From Planctomycetota bacterium (GTDB lineage Bacteria > Planctomycetota > Phycisphaerae > SM23-33), in contig JAKPKY010000248.1 in the NCBI GenBank assembly GCA_029553505.1, forward strand, positions 1 through 53,513: a stretch of DNA of 53,513 nt. The letters run 5' to 3'. Made by a program: the position numbers and the translations under genes. Below, one piece after another: positions 7,602-15,503 of the stretch. The notes beneath the pieces are model-generated. The model had not been told where the DNA came from. It did no database searches and saw nothing but the letters and a program-made list of their open reading frames with translations. Position 1 is the first letter of the stretch. Each line of letters begins with the position of its first letter.

Positions 7602-10235
7602 TCATCTCGCTTCGAGGCGGATGCGGAGGTGGCGGATGAGGTCCGCCGTCGGGCCCGTGTCCGCCTTGGCGCCCGCCAGGGCCGACTGCGCCTCGGGGTA
7701 TCGGCCGATCTGCTCGAGGACGGCTGCCAGGTAGTATTTCACCAGCGGTTGATCGCCCGTGCGATCGAGCGCCGCCAGGGCGTCGGCGGCGGCCACCGGG
7801 TCGCCCTCCACCCACAGACACAGCGCCTCGCGCAGGTCGAGCTGCCATCTCTCGGCCGGAACGAGCCGGACGGCGCGGTAGGCCTCCCGCGCGTCGGCGA
7901 CGAGTCCCTTGCGGAGCAGCACGTCTCCCAGGGCCAGGCGGGCGGCGGCATCGGTTTCCGGCGCGGCGCGGAGTTCGGCGACGGCGGCGTCGATCAGCCC
8001 GATCTGCGGCGACAGCAGCGCCTCGGCCCGCCGGACGGGCGGCGCCGCCTGCCAGTGGCCCGCCAGCACGTCGGCCTGTCGGCGCGAGCGCTCCAGCGCC
8101 TGCGTGATGACGTTGCGGACCTCGAGGTAGTCGCGCGGCGGGTTGACCTGCTCACGCGGCGGCAGGCGGTCGAGGAACTCGCGCACGGCGCGGTCGGCCG
8201 CGTCGATCTGGCGGGCCCGCACCATCGCCCAGACCCGCCGCAGGGCGAAGACCTGGAGGTCCTCGCTGCGCAGGTCGGACAGGTCGAATTGCCCGTAGAT
8301 CCGCAGCGCGCGGGCGGAATACAGGTCGGCGGGAATCGCCGGCGTCGTCGGCACGTCGGCCAGAACCGATTGCTCGACGAGCGCCGATCCGAGCGTGCCG
8401 GCGACGACGGCGTCGGACGGGAACTCCCTCGCGGCGGCGGCCAGGTAGCGCGACGCCAGCAGCGTCAGGCGCTCGCGCAGCGGGTCCGGCGCACCGGGGG
8501 CGCGCCCGCCTGTCTTGCCCATCGCCAGCAGCAGCCTGCCCAACTGGAGGTTCCACGAGCGCGGCGTCTGCCGCCACCAAGTCCAACGGACTCGCGGCGC
8601 GCCGGAGACGTATCCGTCGGCGTCGAGGGGTTGGTCGTACTCGTCGAGGTTGGCGGGTGGCAGCGGTCGCGCGGCCCGCGGTCCGGTCCAGTCCAGGCGG
8701 GTGAAGCACGCCCCGGCCGGGTCCACATAGAGCAGGCGGAACCGCTGCGGGTTGGCCGACAGCGCCGCCAGGTGGTTCTCCGACTTGTGGCTGACGAAGA
8801 CGAACCGCGCGCAGTCGGGCAGCGGCACGCGCCCGGCCGAGTCCGCGTCGGACAGCGCCTGGTTGATCTTGTGCTGCTCGATGAAGCGTTTCTCGCTGTG
8901 GACCTCCAGGCGCCCGTCCATCCAGACCTTCCGCGCGGGGTAGGTGAGCGCGACGAAGGTGGAGGCGTCGCCGAAGTTGGCGCAGAGGATGTCGCCTTCG
9001 TCGGGCAGGGCGGCGAGGAACCTGGCCAGGGCGACGGGGAAGCGGTAAGGCTCCAGCCCCGCGCCGAACATCCGCTCGCTCCGCAGGGCGCGGTACCACC
9101 AGCCGGTGGCGATGGCGGGTACGGCAGCCGCCGCCAGCAGCACAGCCGCGACGTTCAGCGGAACCCGCGCGAAGCGCAGCCTGGGCGCGGCGCGGACGGC
9201 GCGGCCCGCCAGCTCCCCGCCGTGGACCGCCAGCAGCCAGGCCAGCACCGGCGCCGCCAGGGCGACGTTCCGCAGGGCGCTCAGCGCCAGCAGGACGAAC
9301 GCCGCGGCGTACAGGAAGTGCGCCGCGGGCACGCGCCGCAGGTTCATCGCCAGCGCGAGCGCCACGGCGGCCGTCAGGACGATGGCCTCCGGGAACGCCC
9401 CGAGCGCCTGGAAGGTGGGCTGGAGTTCCGAGACGCCGTAGCTGTAGTAGTACGCCTGCCCGCTGATGCGGGTCAGCAGCAGCAGGGGGTGCAGGACGGT
9501 CTCGATGGGCCAGGGGGTCAGCAGGCACGCGAGGGTGGCGGCGACGGCGGGGACGAGCGCCTCGCCCGTCAGGAGCCCGCCGGCCAGGGCGCGCCGCCCG
9601 AGCAGGCGGTCGATGGCGGCCCCCGCGAACCCGCCCCAGAGCAGACCCAGGCCCAGGATGAACAGCCCGTGCAGGTTGGCCCAGAGCAGCATGACGGGGA
9701 CTATCCACCAGAGCCGCCGGCAGGGGCCGCCCAGGCGGACCGACTCGACGAGGTGGAACGTCAGCGGAATCAGCACGAGCGTGACGGCCTCGGGGCGGAC
9801 GCGCAGGCGGGAGGAGATTCCCAGGAGCATCGCCAGGGCGCAGAGCGTCAGCCAGGCCGGCGGAACACGTCGGCGCAGGGGCAGCGCGAACGCGAGCATC
9901 GCGGCGGCGGCCAGCGCGCTTTTCAGCAGCGTCAGACCGACGAATCCGCCGACGGTGTGCACGGCCGCCACCACCACCTGGAAGAGCCAGTGGACGTTCA
10001 CCCAGTGCGCCTGGAGGGCCTCGGGGTCTGCGGTGAAGGGATCGTGCCCGAGGACGGCGCGATTGTGGAGCATCCAGTCTCCGGCCGCGAGGTGCCAGAA
10101 GACGTCGCAATCCCAGACGTAGTTGCAGGCGATTGCGCCTGCGACTGTCGCGGGCAGGATCACGGCGAGCAGAGCCCAGGCGCCGGCGCGCGGCGCCGGG
10201 GCGGGCGAAGCGATGTCGGCGGGGGCGTTTTGCAT
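7602..10235 (-). CDS. polytopic membrane protein with C-terminal TPR-like region
   Basis: An 877-residue protein. The first ~400 residues hold about ten to twelve hydrophobic helices. The segment WDCDVFWHLAAGDWML near residue 40 resembles the first luminal loop of GT-C glycosyltransferases, where an acidic motif binds metal and lipid-linked donor. A periplasmic domain follows (YPARKVWMDGR), then alanine-rich TPR-like helices to the end. A GT-C role in glycan or protein glycosylation is plausible but unproven. The start at 10235 was preferred over an upstream in-frame codon because the hydrophobic region begins about 20 residues later and a -10-like TACATT lies 7 nt before it. Confidence 0.75.
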   Translation of the reverse strand: MQNAPADIASPAPAPRAGAWALLAVILPATVAGAIACNYVWDCDVFWHLAAGDWMLHNRAVLGHDPFTADPEALQAHWVNVHWLFQVVVAAVHTVGGFVGLTLLKSALAAAAMLAFALPLRRRVPPAWLTLCALAMLLGISSRLRVRPEAVTLVLIPLTFHLVESVRLGGPCRRLWWIVPVMLLWANLHGLFILGLGLLWGGFAGAAIDRLLGRRALAGGLLTGEALVPAVAATLACLLTPWPIETVLHPLLLLTRISGQAYYYSYGVSELQPTFQALGAFPEAIVLTAAVALALAMNLRRVPAAHFLYAAAFVLLALSALRNVALAAPVLAWLLAVHGGELAGRAVRAAPRLRFARVPLNVAAVLLAAAAVPAIATGWWYRALRSERMFGAGLEPYRFPVALARFLAALPDEGDILCANFGDASTFVALTYPARKVWMDGRLEVHSEKRFIEQHKINQALSDADSAGRVPLPDCARFVFVSHKSENHLAALSANPQRFRLLYVDPAGACFTRLDWTGPRAARPLPPANLDEYDQPLDADGYVSGAPRVRWTWWRQTPRSWNLQLGRLLLAMGKTGGRAPGAPDPLRERLTLLASRYLAAAAREFPSDAVVAGTLGSALVEQSVLADVPTTPAIPADLYSARALRIYGQFDLSDLRSEDLQVFALRRVWAMVRARQIDAADRAVREFLDRLPPREQVNPPRDYLEVRNVITQALERSRRQADVLAGHWQAAPPVRRAEALLSPQIGLIDAAVAELRAAPETDAAARLALGDVLLRKGLVADAREAYRAVRLVPAERWQLDLREALCLWVEGDPVAAADALAALDRTGDQPLVKYYLAAVLEQIGRYPEAQSALAGAKADTGPTADLIRHLRIRLEAR

Positions 10236-10242
10236 GGGACGG

Positions 10243-10248
10243 AATGTA
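10243..10248 (-). promoter_or_regulatory. -10-like element before the 10235 start
   Basis: On the minus strand TACATT ends 7 nt before the ATG, in the same layout as other leaderless candidates here. The match to TATAAT is only 4 of 6. Confidence 0.25.
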
Positions 10249-10281
10249 CCGCCCCCGCGCCGGAGAGGCAAGCGCGGCCTG

Positions 10282-11421
10282 TTACGCCAGGCCCGCCAGC
10301 AGCAGGATCACGTCGATGATGAACAGCAGGACGATCGTGCCTTCGAGGAGGATCATCCACCAGTTGGTCTGATCGTGCTTGAGCACCTCATACAGCCCGT
10401 CGATGGCGCGGAGCTTCTCGCCGATGACGCGGTGCCAGTCGGCCAGGTGGAACCGCTGGGAGAGGTTCTGGTACAGCCTGGCCAGGTGCCAGTCGCCGAA
10501 GAACTTGGTGGTGTTGGACAACTCGTCGCTGAGCCGGGCCATGTCCAGGCGGATTTCCCGCAGACCGCGGACCGGCTCGCGATGCCAGCGGAAGCGAGCG
10601 CCCTTCAGGTCGCGGTAGGAGCGGTCCAGGGCGGCATCCAGCAGCAGGTCGTAGGCGCCCAATTCGGCCAACTGCACGTTGGCCAGTTCCATGAAGTGCA
10701 GGACCTCGTTGAAATTGGCCGGATCGTCCGCGACGAGCGCGGCGTCCCAGTCCACGACGGCAAGGTCGTGCTCGTAGTAGGTCAGGTAGAGGCTGGTGGA
10801 CTCCTCCGCCTCCTGGACGGACAGGTGCTCGGCGTCGTATTCCTCGGTCAGCAGGGCGGCGATCTGCCTGCGGTTGTCCGCCAGCCAGGTCTCCGACTCG
10901 ACGGGCCCGCCCCCGGGGCCTCGCAGGGGCGAGTGGAGGCAGAAGACGGTGTAGGCCTCTCCCTCGGCCAGCGCGGCAACGGGGCGGATGCAGTATGGCG
11001 TCAGCTCGGTGCGGACCTGCTCGGCCAGCTCGCGGACTTCCTGGTCGAGCGAGCCGTTGGTGAACTGGAGGTTGTGGAAGGCGACGAGTTCGGACAGGTC
11101 GTTGACGGCGAAGGGCACGCTGGCCGCGATGGAGATCGCACCGACGTGGAAGAGCTTGACGGTGCGTTCCACGCGGACGGGCCCCTGGGGTCCGATGCGT
11201 TCCTCGGGCGGAAGCTGGATCATCTGCGGGCGGTAGAAGAACGGCTGGCGCGGCGTGCGCTTGCCCGCGTCGATGCGGAAGTTGGCGACCGTCTGCCCGA
11301 GCAGCAGTCCGATGGGCTCGCGTTTCATCTCGTAGGCGACGTCGAACGCGTAAATGTAGACCGCGCGCCCGACGTAGCGGGCGGAAGCGGGCGACGGGGC
11401 AGGGCGATGGGTTGTGTTCAT
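10282..11421 (-). CDS. RMD1/YagE (DUF155) family protein
   Basis: A 379-residue member of the RMD1/Sif2/YagE family. Its eukaryotic relatives (RMND1, Rmd1) sit in mitochondrial or other membranes and support translation or sporulation; bacterial function is unclear. The family pattern is a soluble N-terminal domain, a helical hairpin (NTTKFFGDWHLARLYQNL, then IGEKLRAIDGLYEVL) and one or two C-terminal membrane helices (WWMILLEGTIVLLFIIDVIL). The start at 11421 is fixed by TATAAT 6 nt upstream and no Shine-Dalgarno, suggesting a leaderless mRNA. It ends 47 nt before the membrane/TPR gene. Confidence 0.85.
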   Translation of the reverse strand: MNTTHRPAPSPASARYVGRAVYIYAFDVAYEMKREPIGLLLGQTVANFRIDAGKRTPRQPFFYRPQMIQLPPEERIGPQGPVRVERTVKLFHVGAISIAASVPFAVNDLSELVAFHNLQFTNGSLDQEVRELAEQVRTELTPYCIRPVAALAEGEAYTVFCLHSPLRGPGGGPVESETWLADNRRQIAALLTEEYDAEHLSVQEAEESTSLYLTYYEHDLAVVDWDAALVADDPANFNEVLHFMELANVQLAELGAYDLLLDAALDRSYRDLKGARFRWHREPVRGLREIRLDMARLSDELSNTTKFFGDWHLARLYQNLSQRFHLADWHRVIGEKLRAIDGLYEVLKHDQTNWWMILLEGTIVLLFIIDVILLLAGLA

Positions 11422-11427
11422 GGCGGA

Positions 11428-11457
11428 ATTATACCACGGGGCCGGTCGGCCCGTCAG
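11428..11457 (-). promoter_or_regulatory. promoter giving a leaderless transcript
   Basis: Minus strand: CTGACG (-35, 11452-11457), an 18-bp spacer and consensus TATAAT at 11428-11433, only 6 nt before the ATG at 11421. The transcription start would fall at or next to the start codon. Confidence 0.6.
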
Positions 11458-12278
11458 TTTCCCCCGGCCGCGGCAAGAAAATCCGCCAGACGCTCGGCGC
11501 AACCGGCGTCGATGAGCTTGCGCAGGCGGTCGGCGTCGTGGAAGACCTCGAGCATCAGCGTGCCGCGGTAACGGATTTCCCGCAGGGCGGCGGCCACTCC
11601 GGCCGTGTCCAGCGAACCGTAGGTGGGCATCTCGTGCTCGTCGTTTCCCCCGGAGTTGTCGGAAAAATGGACGTAGACGATCTGCTTTCCCGCGGCGCGA
11701 AGGGCCGACGGAACGTCGGCGACCATGTTGGCGTGCCCCGTGTCGAAGCACAGGCCGGTGTTCGGCGCGCCGAGTTCGCCCAGCACGCGAGCCAGTTCGC
11801 CGGCGTCGGAGCCGATCGCGTGGTAGCCGGGCAGGTTCTCGAAGGCGTAGGTCACCCCCATTCGCCGCCCGAACCCGCCCAGTTCGGCGATGGAGCGGCG
11901 CAGCTGGTCCCAGCGGAGGCGTTTCTCGTCCGGCGAGACGCCTTGGGGGCGGACGGTCGAGCAGTGGACGACCACCAGCGGCCCGCCCAGCGCCAGCGCC
12001 AGCTCGCCCTCGGCCTTGTAGGTGTCCACGGCGAACCGCCGGGCGCGCTCGTCGGGGGCGGACGGGTCGAACGCCTCTCCGAAGACGCCGTGCAGGCTGT
12101 CGCAGGGCATTTCGCCGGCGGCGAGGGCGTCCCGCATCTGTGCCAGCGAGACGTTCGCCTCCTGGTTGCGGTAGGCCTGCACGACGGTGCACCCGAGGCG
12201 CCGGAAGCACCCCAGCCACTCCGCCGGGGAGAAGCTGTCGAATCCGATCGCGGCCACCGTCCCCAGTCGTATCGCCAT
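11454..12278 (-). CDS. sugar phosphate isomerase/epimerase (AP-endonuclease-2 TIM barrel)
   Basis: A 274-residue TIM-barrel protein of the xylose-isomerase-like superfamily. Strand-end metal ligands are visible: YAFENLPGY (Glu), GLCFDTGHANM (Asp and His), YVHFSDNSG (His/Asp) and LMLEVFHD (Glu). Members isomerise or epimerise sugars or inositols, so the substrate here is unknown. The start at 12278 follows GGAGGG at short spacing; an in-frame ATG at 12290 has no such signal. It is transcribed in the same direction as mcsA-mcsB, 31 bp after mcsB, and may be cotranscribed. Confidence 0.85.
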   Translation of the reverse strand: MAIRLGTVAAIGFDSFSPAEWLGCFRRLGCTVVQAYRNQEANVSLAQMRDALAAGEMPCDSLHGVFGEAFDPSAPDERARRFAVDTYKAEGELALALGGPLVVVHCSTVRPQGVSPDEKRLRWDQLRRSIAELGGFGRRMGVTYAFENLPGYHAIGSDAGELARVLGELGAPNTGLCFDTGHANMVADVPSALRAAGKQIVYVHFSDNSGGNDEHEMPTYGSLDTAGVAAALREIRYRGTLMLEVFHDADRLRKLIDAGCAERLADFLAAAGGN

Positions 12279-12309
12279 TCGACCCTCCATGGGGTATTGC
12301 GGCGGGGGT

Positions 12310-13365
12310 TCAATTCAGGTTCAGTCTCCGGCGGAGGTAATCCGCGCGGGCGGCGGCGCGCTGGTCGGGCGTCATCTCCCGGTTGAGGATCCGCTGGAGA
12401 TGCGCCGGTTGGGTCAGCAGGAACAGCTCGTTGATCGTCTTGAGGTCCATTCCCTCGACGCGCCGGAGGTTGGCCCCCAGGCGCACCAGCGACAGCAGGT
12501 ACATCGTCTCGTCGGAGCTCATCAGCCTGGCCGAACGCAGCAGGGCGACGGACCGGGCGACCTTGTCGTCGATGGCGGCGGGGCGCTCCGCCAGCAGCGC
12601 CTCGCGCGCGCGGCGCTCGTATTGCACGAAGCTGGGGACCATCGTGTCGACGAACTCGCTGACGATCTGCTGCTCGCTCTTTCCGAGGGTGGTCTGGTTG
12701 GAGATCTGGAAGAAATCGCCGGTGGCCTCGGTTCCCTCGCCGTAGAGCCCGCGGACCTCCAGGTGCATGTCGGAGGCGGCGTGGAAGAGCTTCTCGATCT
12801 GCCCGGTCATCTTCAGGGCCGGCAGGTGCAGCATGACGCTGACGCGCAGGCCCGTGCCGACGTTGGTGGGGCAGGCGGTGAGGTATCCGTAGCGGCTGTG
12901 GAACGCGAAGTCCAGGCGCTGCTCCAGCGCGTCGTCGATGCGGGAGATGTCCTCGAACGCCTGGGCGAGTTGGAAGCCGGTGCGGAGGACCTGCATGCGA
13001 AGGTGGTCTTCCTCGTTGATCATGAGGGCGACGGTCTCGTCGCCGCTGACGGCGACCCCGCGCGGGTGGGACGCTTCGGCGTGCTGGCGGGAGATGAGGT
13101 GCCGCTCGACGAGCAAACGGCGGTCCAGCTCGCCGGCGGCGCGGACGTCCACGTAGAACATTTCCGGCGCCGCGGGCCCGGCGAGCACTTCCGTGCGGAG
13201 TCGCTGCTCGATCTCCTGCTGTTGCGTCTCGGTGCACTTGCCCAGGAACGGCATGCCGGCCAGGTTGCGCGCCAGACGCACCCGCGACGAGATGACCACG
13301 TCGTACATCGGTCCCTCGCCCCGAAGCCACTCCCCGGCGTGCTGGGTCAGGTCGGCCAGCCTCAT
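12310..13365 (-). CDS. mcsB: protein arginine kinase McsB
   Basis: A 351-residue ATP:guanido phosphotransferase-fold kinase that phosphorylates arginine side chains on proteins and, in Bacillus, marks them for ClpCP. Conserved elements are SSRVRLARNL (26-35), NEEDHLRMQ (117-125) and the active-site loop ACPTNVGTGLR (164-174; C165), plus the C-terminal GEGTEATGDFFQISNQ. The start overlaps the mcsA stop by ATGA. Together with mcsA it forms the classic McsA-McsB pair; the Firmicute partners ctsR and clpC are not adjacent. Confidence 0.97.
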   Translation of the reverse strand: MRLADLTQHAGEWLRGEGPMYDVVISSRVRLARNLAGMPFLGKCTETQQQEIEQRLRTEVLAGPAAPEMFYVDVRAAGELDRRLLVERHLISRQHAEASHPRGVAVSGDETVALMINEEDHLRMQVLRTGFQLAQAFEDISRIDDALEQRLDFAFHSRYGYLTACPTNVGTGLRVSVMLHLPALKMTGQIEKLFHAASDMHLEVRGLYGEGTEATGDFFQISNQTTLGKSEQQIVSEFVDTMVPSFVQYERRAREALLAERPAAIDDKVARSVALLRSARLMSSDETMYLLSLVRLGANLRRVEGMDLKTINELFLLTQPAHLQRILNREMTPDQRAAARADYLRRRLNLN

Positions 13366-13853
13366 GAACTCTCGAACTCCTTGATCTGGTCCCGCAGGAC
13401 TGCGGCCCGCTCGTAATCCTCGTCGGCGATGGCGGCCTTGAGCTGCGCCCGCAGGCGGAGGATGGCCGCCTGCTTCTTCTGCCCGCTGTCGGCGCGGTGG
13501 GGAACCTTTCCCATGTGGTGCGTGGCGCCCTCGTGCGCCCGCTCCAGCAGGGGCGCCAGGGGCTTGGCGAACGCGTCGTAATCGTTGGGGCAGCCCAGCC
13601 GTCCGCCCTGGCGAAACTGCGAGAACGTCATCCCGCAGACCTCACAGGTCGGTTCGGACGCCTCGTCCTCCCCGCCGGCGCTCTGGAGGATGAAGTCCTC
13701 CAGGAGCTGGCTGATGGGCACGTTGGACTTGATGGTGATTCCCTCGGCCGCGGCGCAATGCTCGCAGAGGTGCTTCTCGATCTTCTGCCCGCCGACGATC
13801 TCCGTCAGGTAGACCGTCGCGGGCTTTCCGCACTTGTCGCACTGATTTTTCAT
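13362..13853 (-). CDS. mcsA: McsA, activator of McsB (UVR-motif zinc protein)
   Basis: A 163-residue zinc-binding adaptor that activates McsB. Cysteine pairs C5/C8 with C30/C33, and C70/C73 with a further cysteine at 88, form two treble-clef-like sites. The C-terminal 45 residues are a UVR motif (LRAQLKAAIADEDYERAAVL). The start at 13853 follows CAGGA. Upstream codons in frame lack a Shine-Dalgarno and encode low-complexity sequence. In the second finger only three cysteines are obvious (C88 is followed by PND where a CxxC would be expected), so that site may be degenerate, as in some non-Firmicute McsA proteins. Confidence 0.93.
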   Translation of the reverse strand: MKNQCDKCGKPATVYLTEIVGGQKIEKHLCEHCAAAEGITIKSNVPISQLLEDFILQSAGGEDEASEPTCEVCGMTFSQFRQGGRLGCPNDYDAFAKPLAPLLERAHEGATHHMGKVPHRADSGQKKQAAILRLRAQLKAAIADEDYERAAVLRDQIKEFESS

Positions 13854-13986
13854 TGAAATCCTGAAAGATCGCCGCCGGACGGCGTCGGCGTCTTTTCGTT
13901 TCACTCCGCAAACGGGGCGAAAGCCTTGCCAGAAACTTATCCTACGCGGGCGGGCACGCGCCCGCAAGCTTTCCGCCGGGGAAGCC

Positions 13987-15084
13987 TCATCGCCCGCCCA
14001 GCGAGCGTTCCATCAGCTTCCAGCCCAGCAGCGTCTGCGAGATCACCAGTTGCTTTCCGTGCAGGACGATCGCGCCCTTGCCCTGCGGCTGCCACATGTC
14101 CTCGCCGATGGACTGCTTGAGGATCCCGATCAGGCTGTCACGGGCGCGGTTCCGCAGCTCGGCCGTCGTCTCGGTTCCCTCGGAATCGCCGTTCTTGTTG
14201 CTGGTGTTGTTGGTGGTGTCGAAGAGGCCTCCGGAGGTGTTGTTGTTCTGGTTGTCGGTTCCGACGGCGGCCTTGTTGAGGTCCATGCGGGGGCCCTTGA
14301 AGTCCGGCGCGACCATCAGCAGGTCGGCCACGTCGAATGTGCGGGTGCGCAGGGTGGTGTCGAGCGCCTGTCCGGTGGAGATTTCCACGACGCCCTGGTC
14401 GACCACCCAGTAGACGCGGGCGTACTTGTCGCGGTTTTGACTGATCTCATCGGTGACAAGGTCCAGCAGGCGCTCGATGGTGACGTTTCGCAGCTGGAGC
14501 GTGACCTCGGTCTGCTGGGTGATTCCGGAGGCTTCGAGGGCCTTCCAGTTGACGTGCATGTTGGCGCCGCTGACGGCCTGGAGGAAGCGGAAGACGTCTT
14601 TCGCGGGGACGGCCTGGAAATCGACCTTCGGTAGCGCGCCGATGCGGGCCGGGGCGCGGGCGTCCGCGCGGGCGGACGCCGCGGGCACGCGATTACGGAG
14701 CAGCACACGGCGCTGCGTCGTGACGATGACCGCGTCGTCCTCGGTGTAGTAGGCCAGGGGATGGCCCTTGGTGGCCGCCTGGGTCAGCACGAGTTCCAAC
14801 AGTTGCCCGACGGTGGCCTTGGGGGCCTTGACGGCCACGCGGACGTCGTCCTTGACGCCCGTGTCGTGGATCGATTCCCAGTCCACGACGATTCGCACCT
14901 TTCCCAGCTTGGAAACCTGATCGAGGGCGTCCTTGAGCGTTCCGGCGACGGCAGGGGACGTCAGCGAGACCTTCACCGCCTCGGCCGCCGCGACGGGCGG
15001 GGAGGGCTTTTCCCCCTCGGCGGCGAGACCGGTCGGCGCGACCAACAACAGTCCGACACACAGGCATGCCAAAGTTCGGTTCAT
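13987..15084 (-). CDS. secreted STN-domain (secretin/TonB short N-terminal) protein
   Basis: A 365-residue exported protein. Residues 1-22 are a signal peptide. Two STN-like repeats follow: one near 40-130 (LKDALDQVSKLGKVRIVVDW, then a VIVTTQRR strand) and one near 160-245 (VPAKDVFRFLQAVSGANMHV, then VVEISTGQ). The C-terminal part has an N/T/G-rich linker and ends with IVLHGKQLVISQTLLGWKLM. Such paired STN proteins are common in planctomycetes and probably work in the outer envelope, but no secretin pore domain is present here. AAGGAGC precedes the start at 15084. Function is unknown beyond the fold. Confidence 0.8.
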   Translation of the reverse strand: MNRTLACLCVGLLLVAPTGLAAEGEKPSPPVAAAEAVKVSLTSPAVAGTLKDALDQVSKLGKVRIVVDWESIHDTGVKDDVRVAVKAPKATVGQLLELVLTQAATKGHPLAYYTEDDAVIVTTQRRVLLRNRVPAASARADARAPARIGALPKVDFQAVPAKDVFRFLQAVSGANMHVNWKALEASGITQQTEVTLQLRNVTIERLLDLVTDEISQNRDKYARVYWVVDQGVVEISTGQALDTTLRTRTFDVADLLMVAPDFKGPRMDLNKAAVGTDNQNNNTSGGLFDTTNNTSNKNGDSEGTETTAELRNRARDSLIGILKQSIGEDMWQPQGKGAIVLHGKQLVISQTLLGWKLMERSLGGR

Positions 15085-15503
15085 GGCGCAGTGCTCCTTG
15101 GGGTTGGAGTTCCCGTTTCGTCTTCGCCCGCGCATGGTATGGATAAAGACCGCCTGCCGCCTTGATTATACCGCATCGGTACGGGGAATTGCCAAGAAGA
15201 GTGATGGGTGTGGCCGGATATCGTTGGTATGCGGCAAGTACCGGATAACACGGCTCCTTTCGTCCGATTTTTCGGTTTTTTGCTATTGAAGACGCGCGAC
15301 GTTTCTTCCGATACGAATTGCACCCGGATGGATCACCATGCGGCGAATTCGTGAACGGTCCGAAAGTAAGGTGAATGACGGAGTTTCCAGCGAGCGGGCG
15401 GGCGGTTCGCCGGACAGTGCCGGAAGGGTCGGGATACCTGAGGCCATGCGGTTGGCCGGCGCCGAAGAGCGCCGGACCGGCCCGTGCCGAACACGAGGGC
15501 GAC
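15085..15503. other. 419-bp divergent intergenic region
   Basis: Separates the minus-strand STN gene from the plus-strand signalling operon. It holds the STN promoter (15165-15195) and, at 15264-15281, a short CCGA-TTTTT-TCGG hairpin with a T-run that is too weak to call a terminator. A plus-strand reading frame open from 15375 was not accepted as coding because a Shine-Dalgarno and a typical membrane start occur at 15504. No clear promoter for the kinase was found. Confidence 0.5.
15165..15195 (-). promoter_or_regulatory. promoter of the STN-domain gene
   Basis: Minus strand: TTGGCA (15190-15195), 19-bp spacer, consensus TATAAT (15165-15170). The leader would be about 75 nt. Confidence 0.5.

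Noticed and set aside
7629-10319. An 896-residue open frame on the plus strand opposite the membrane/TPR gene
   Set aside because: It is an antisense shadow of high-GC coding sequence. Its translation is rich in R, G, Q and A with no hydrophobic or conserved segments, while the minus-strand frame has clear membrane helices.
13946-13965. Terminator between the STN gene and mcsA
   Set aside because: GCGGGCG/CGCCCGC can form a hairpin, but there is no T-run on either strand, so I did not list it.
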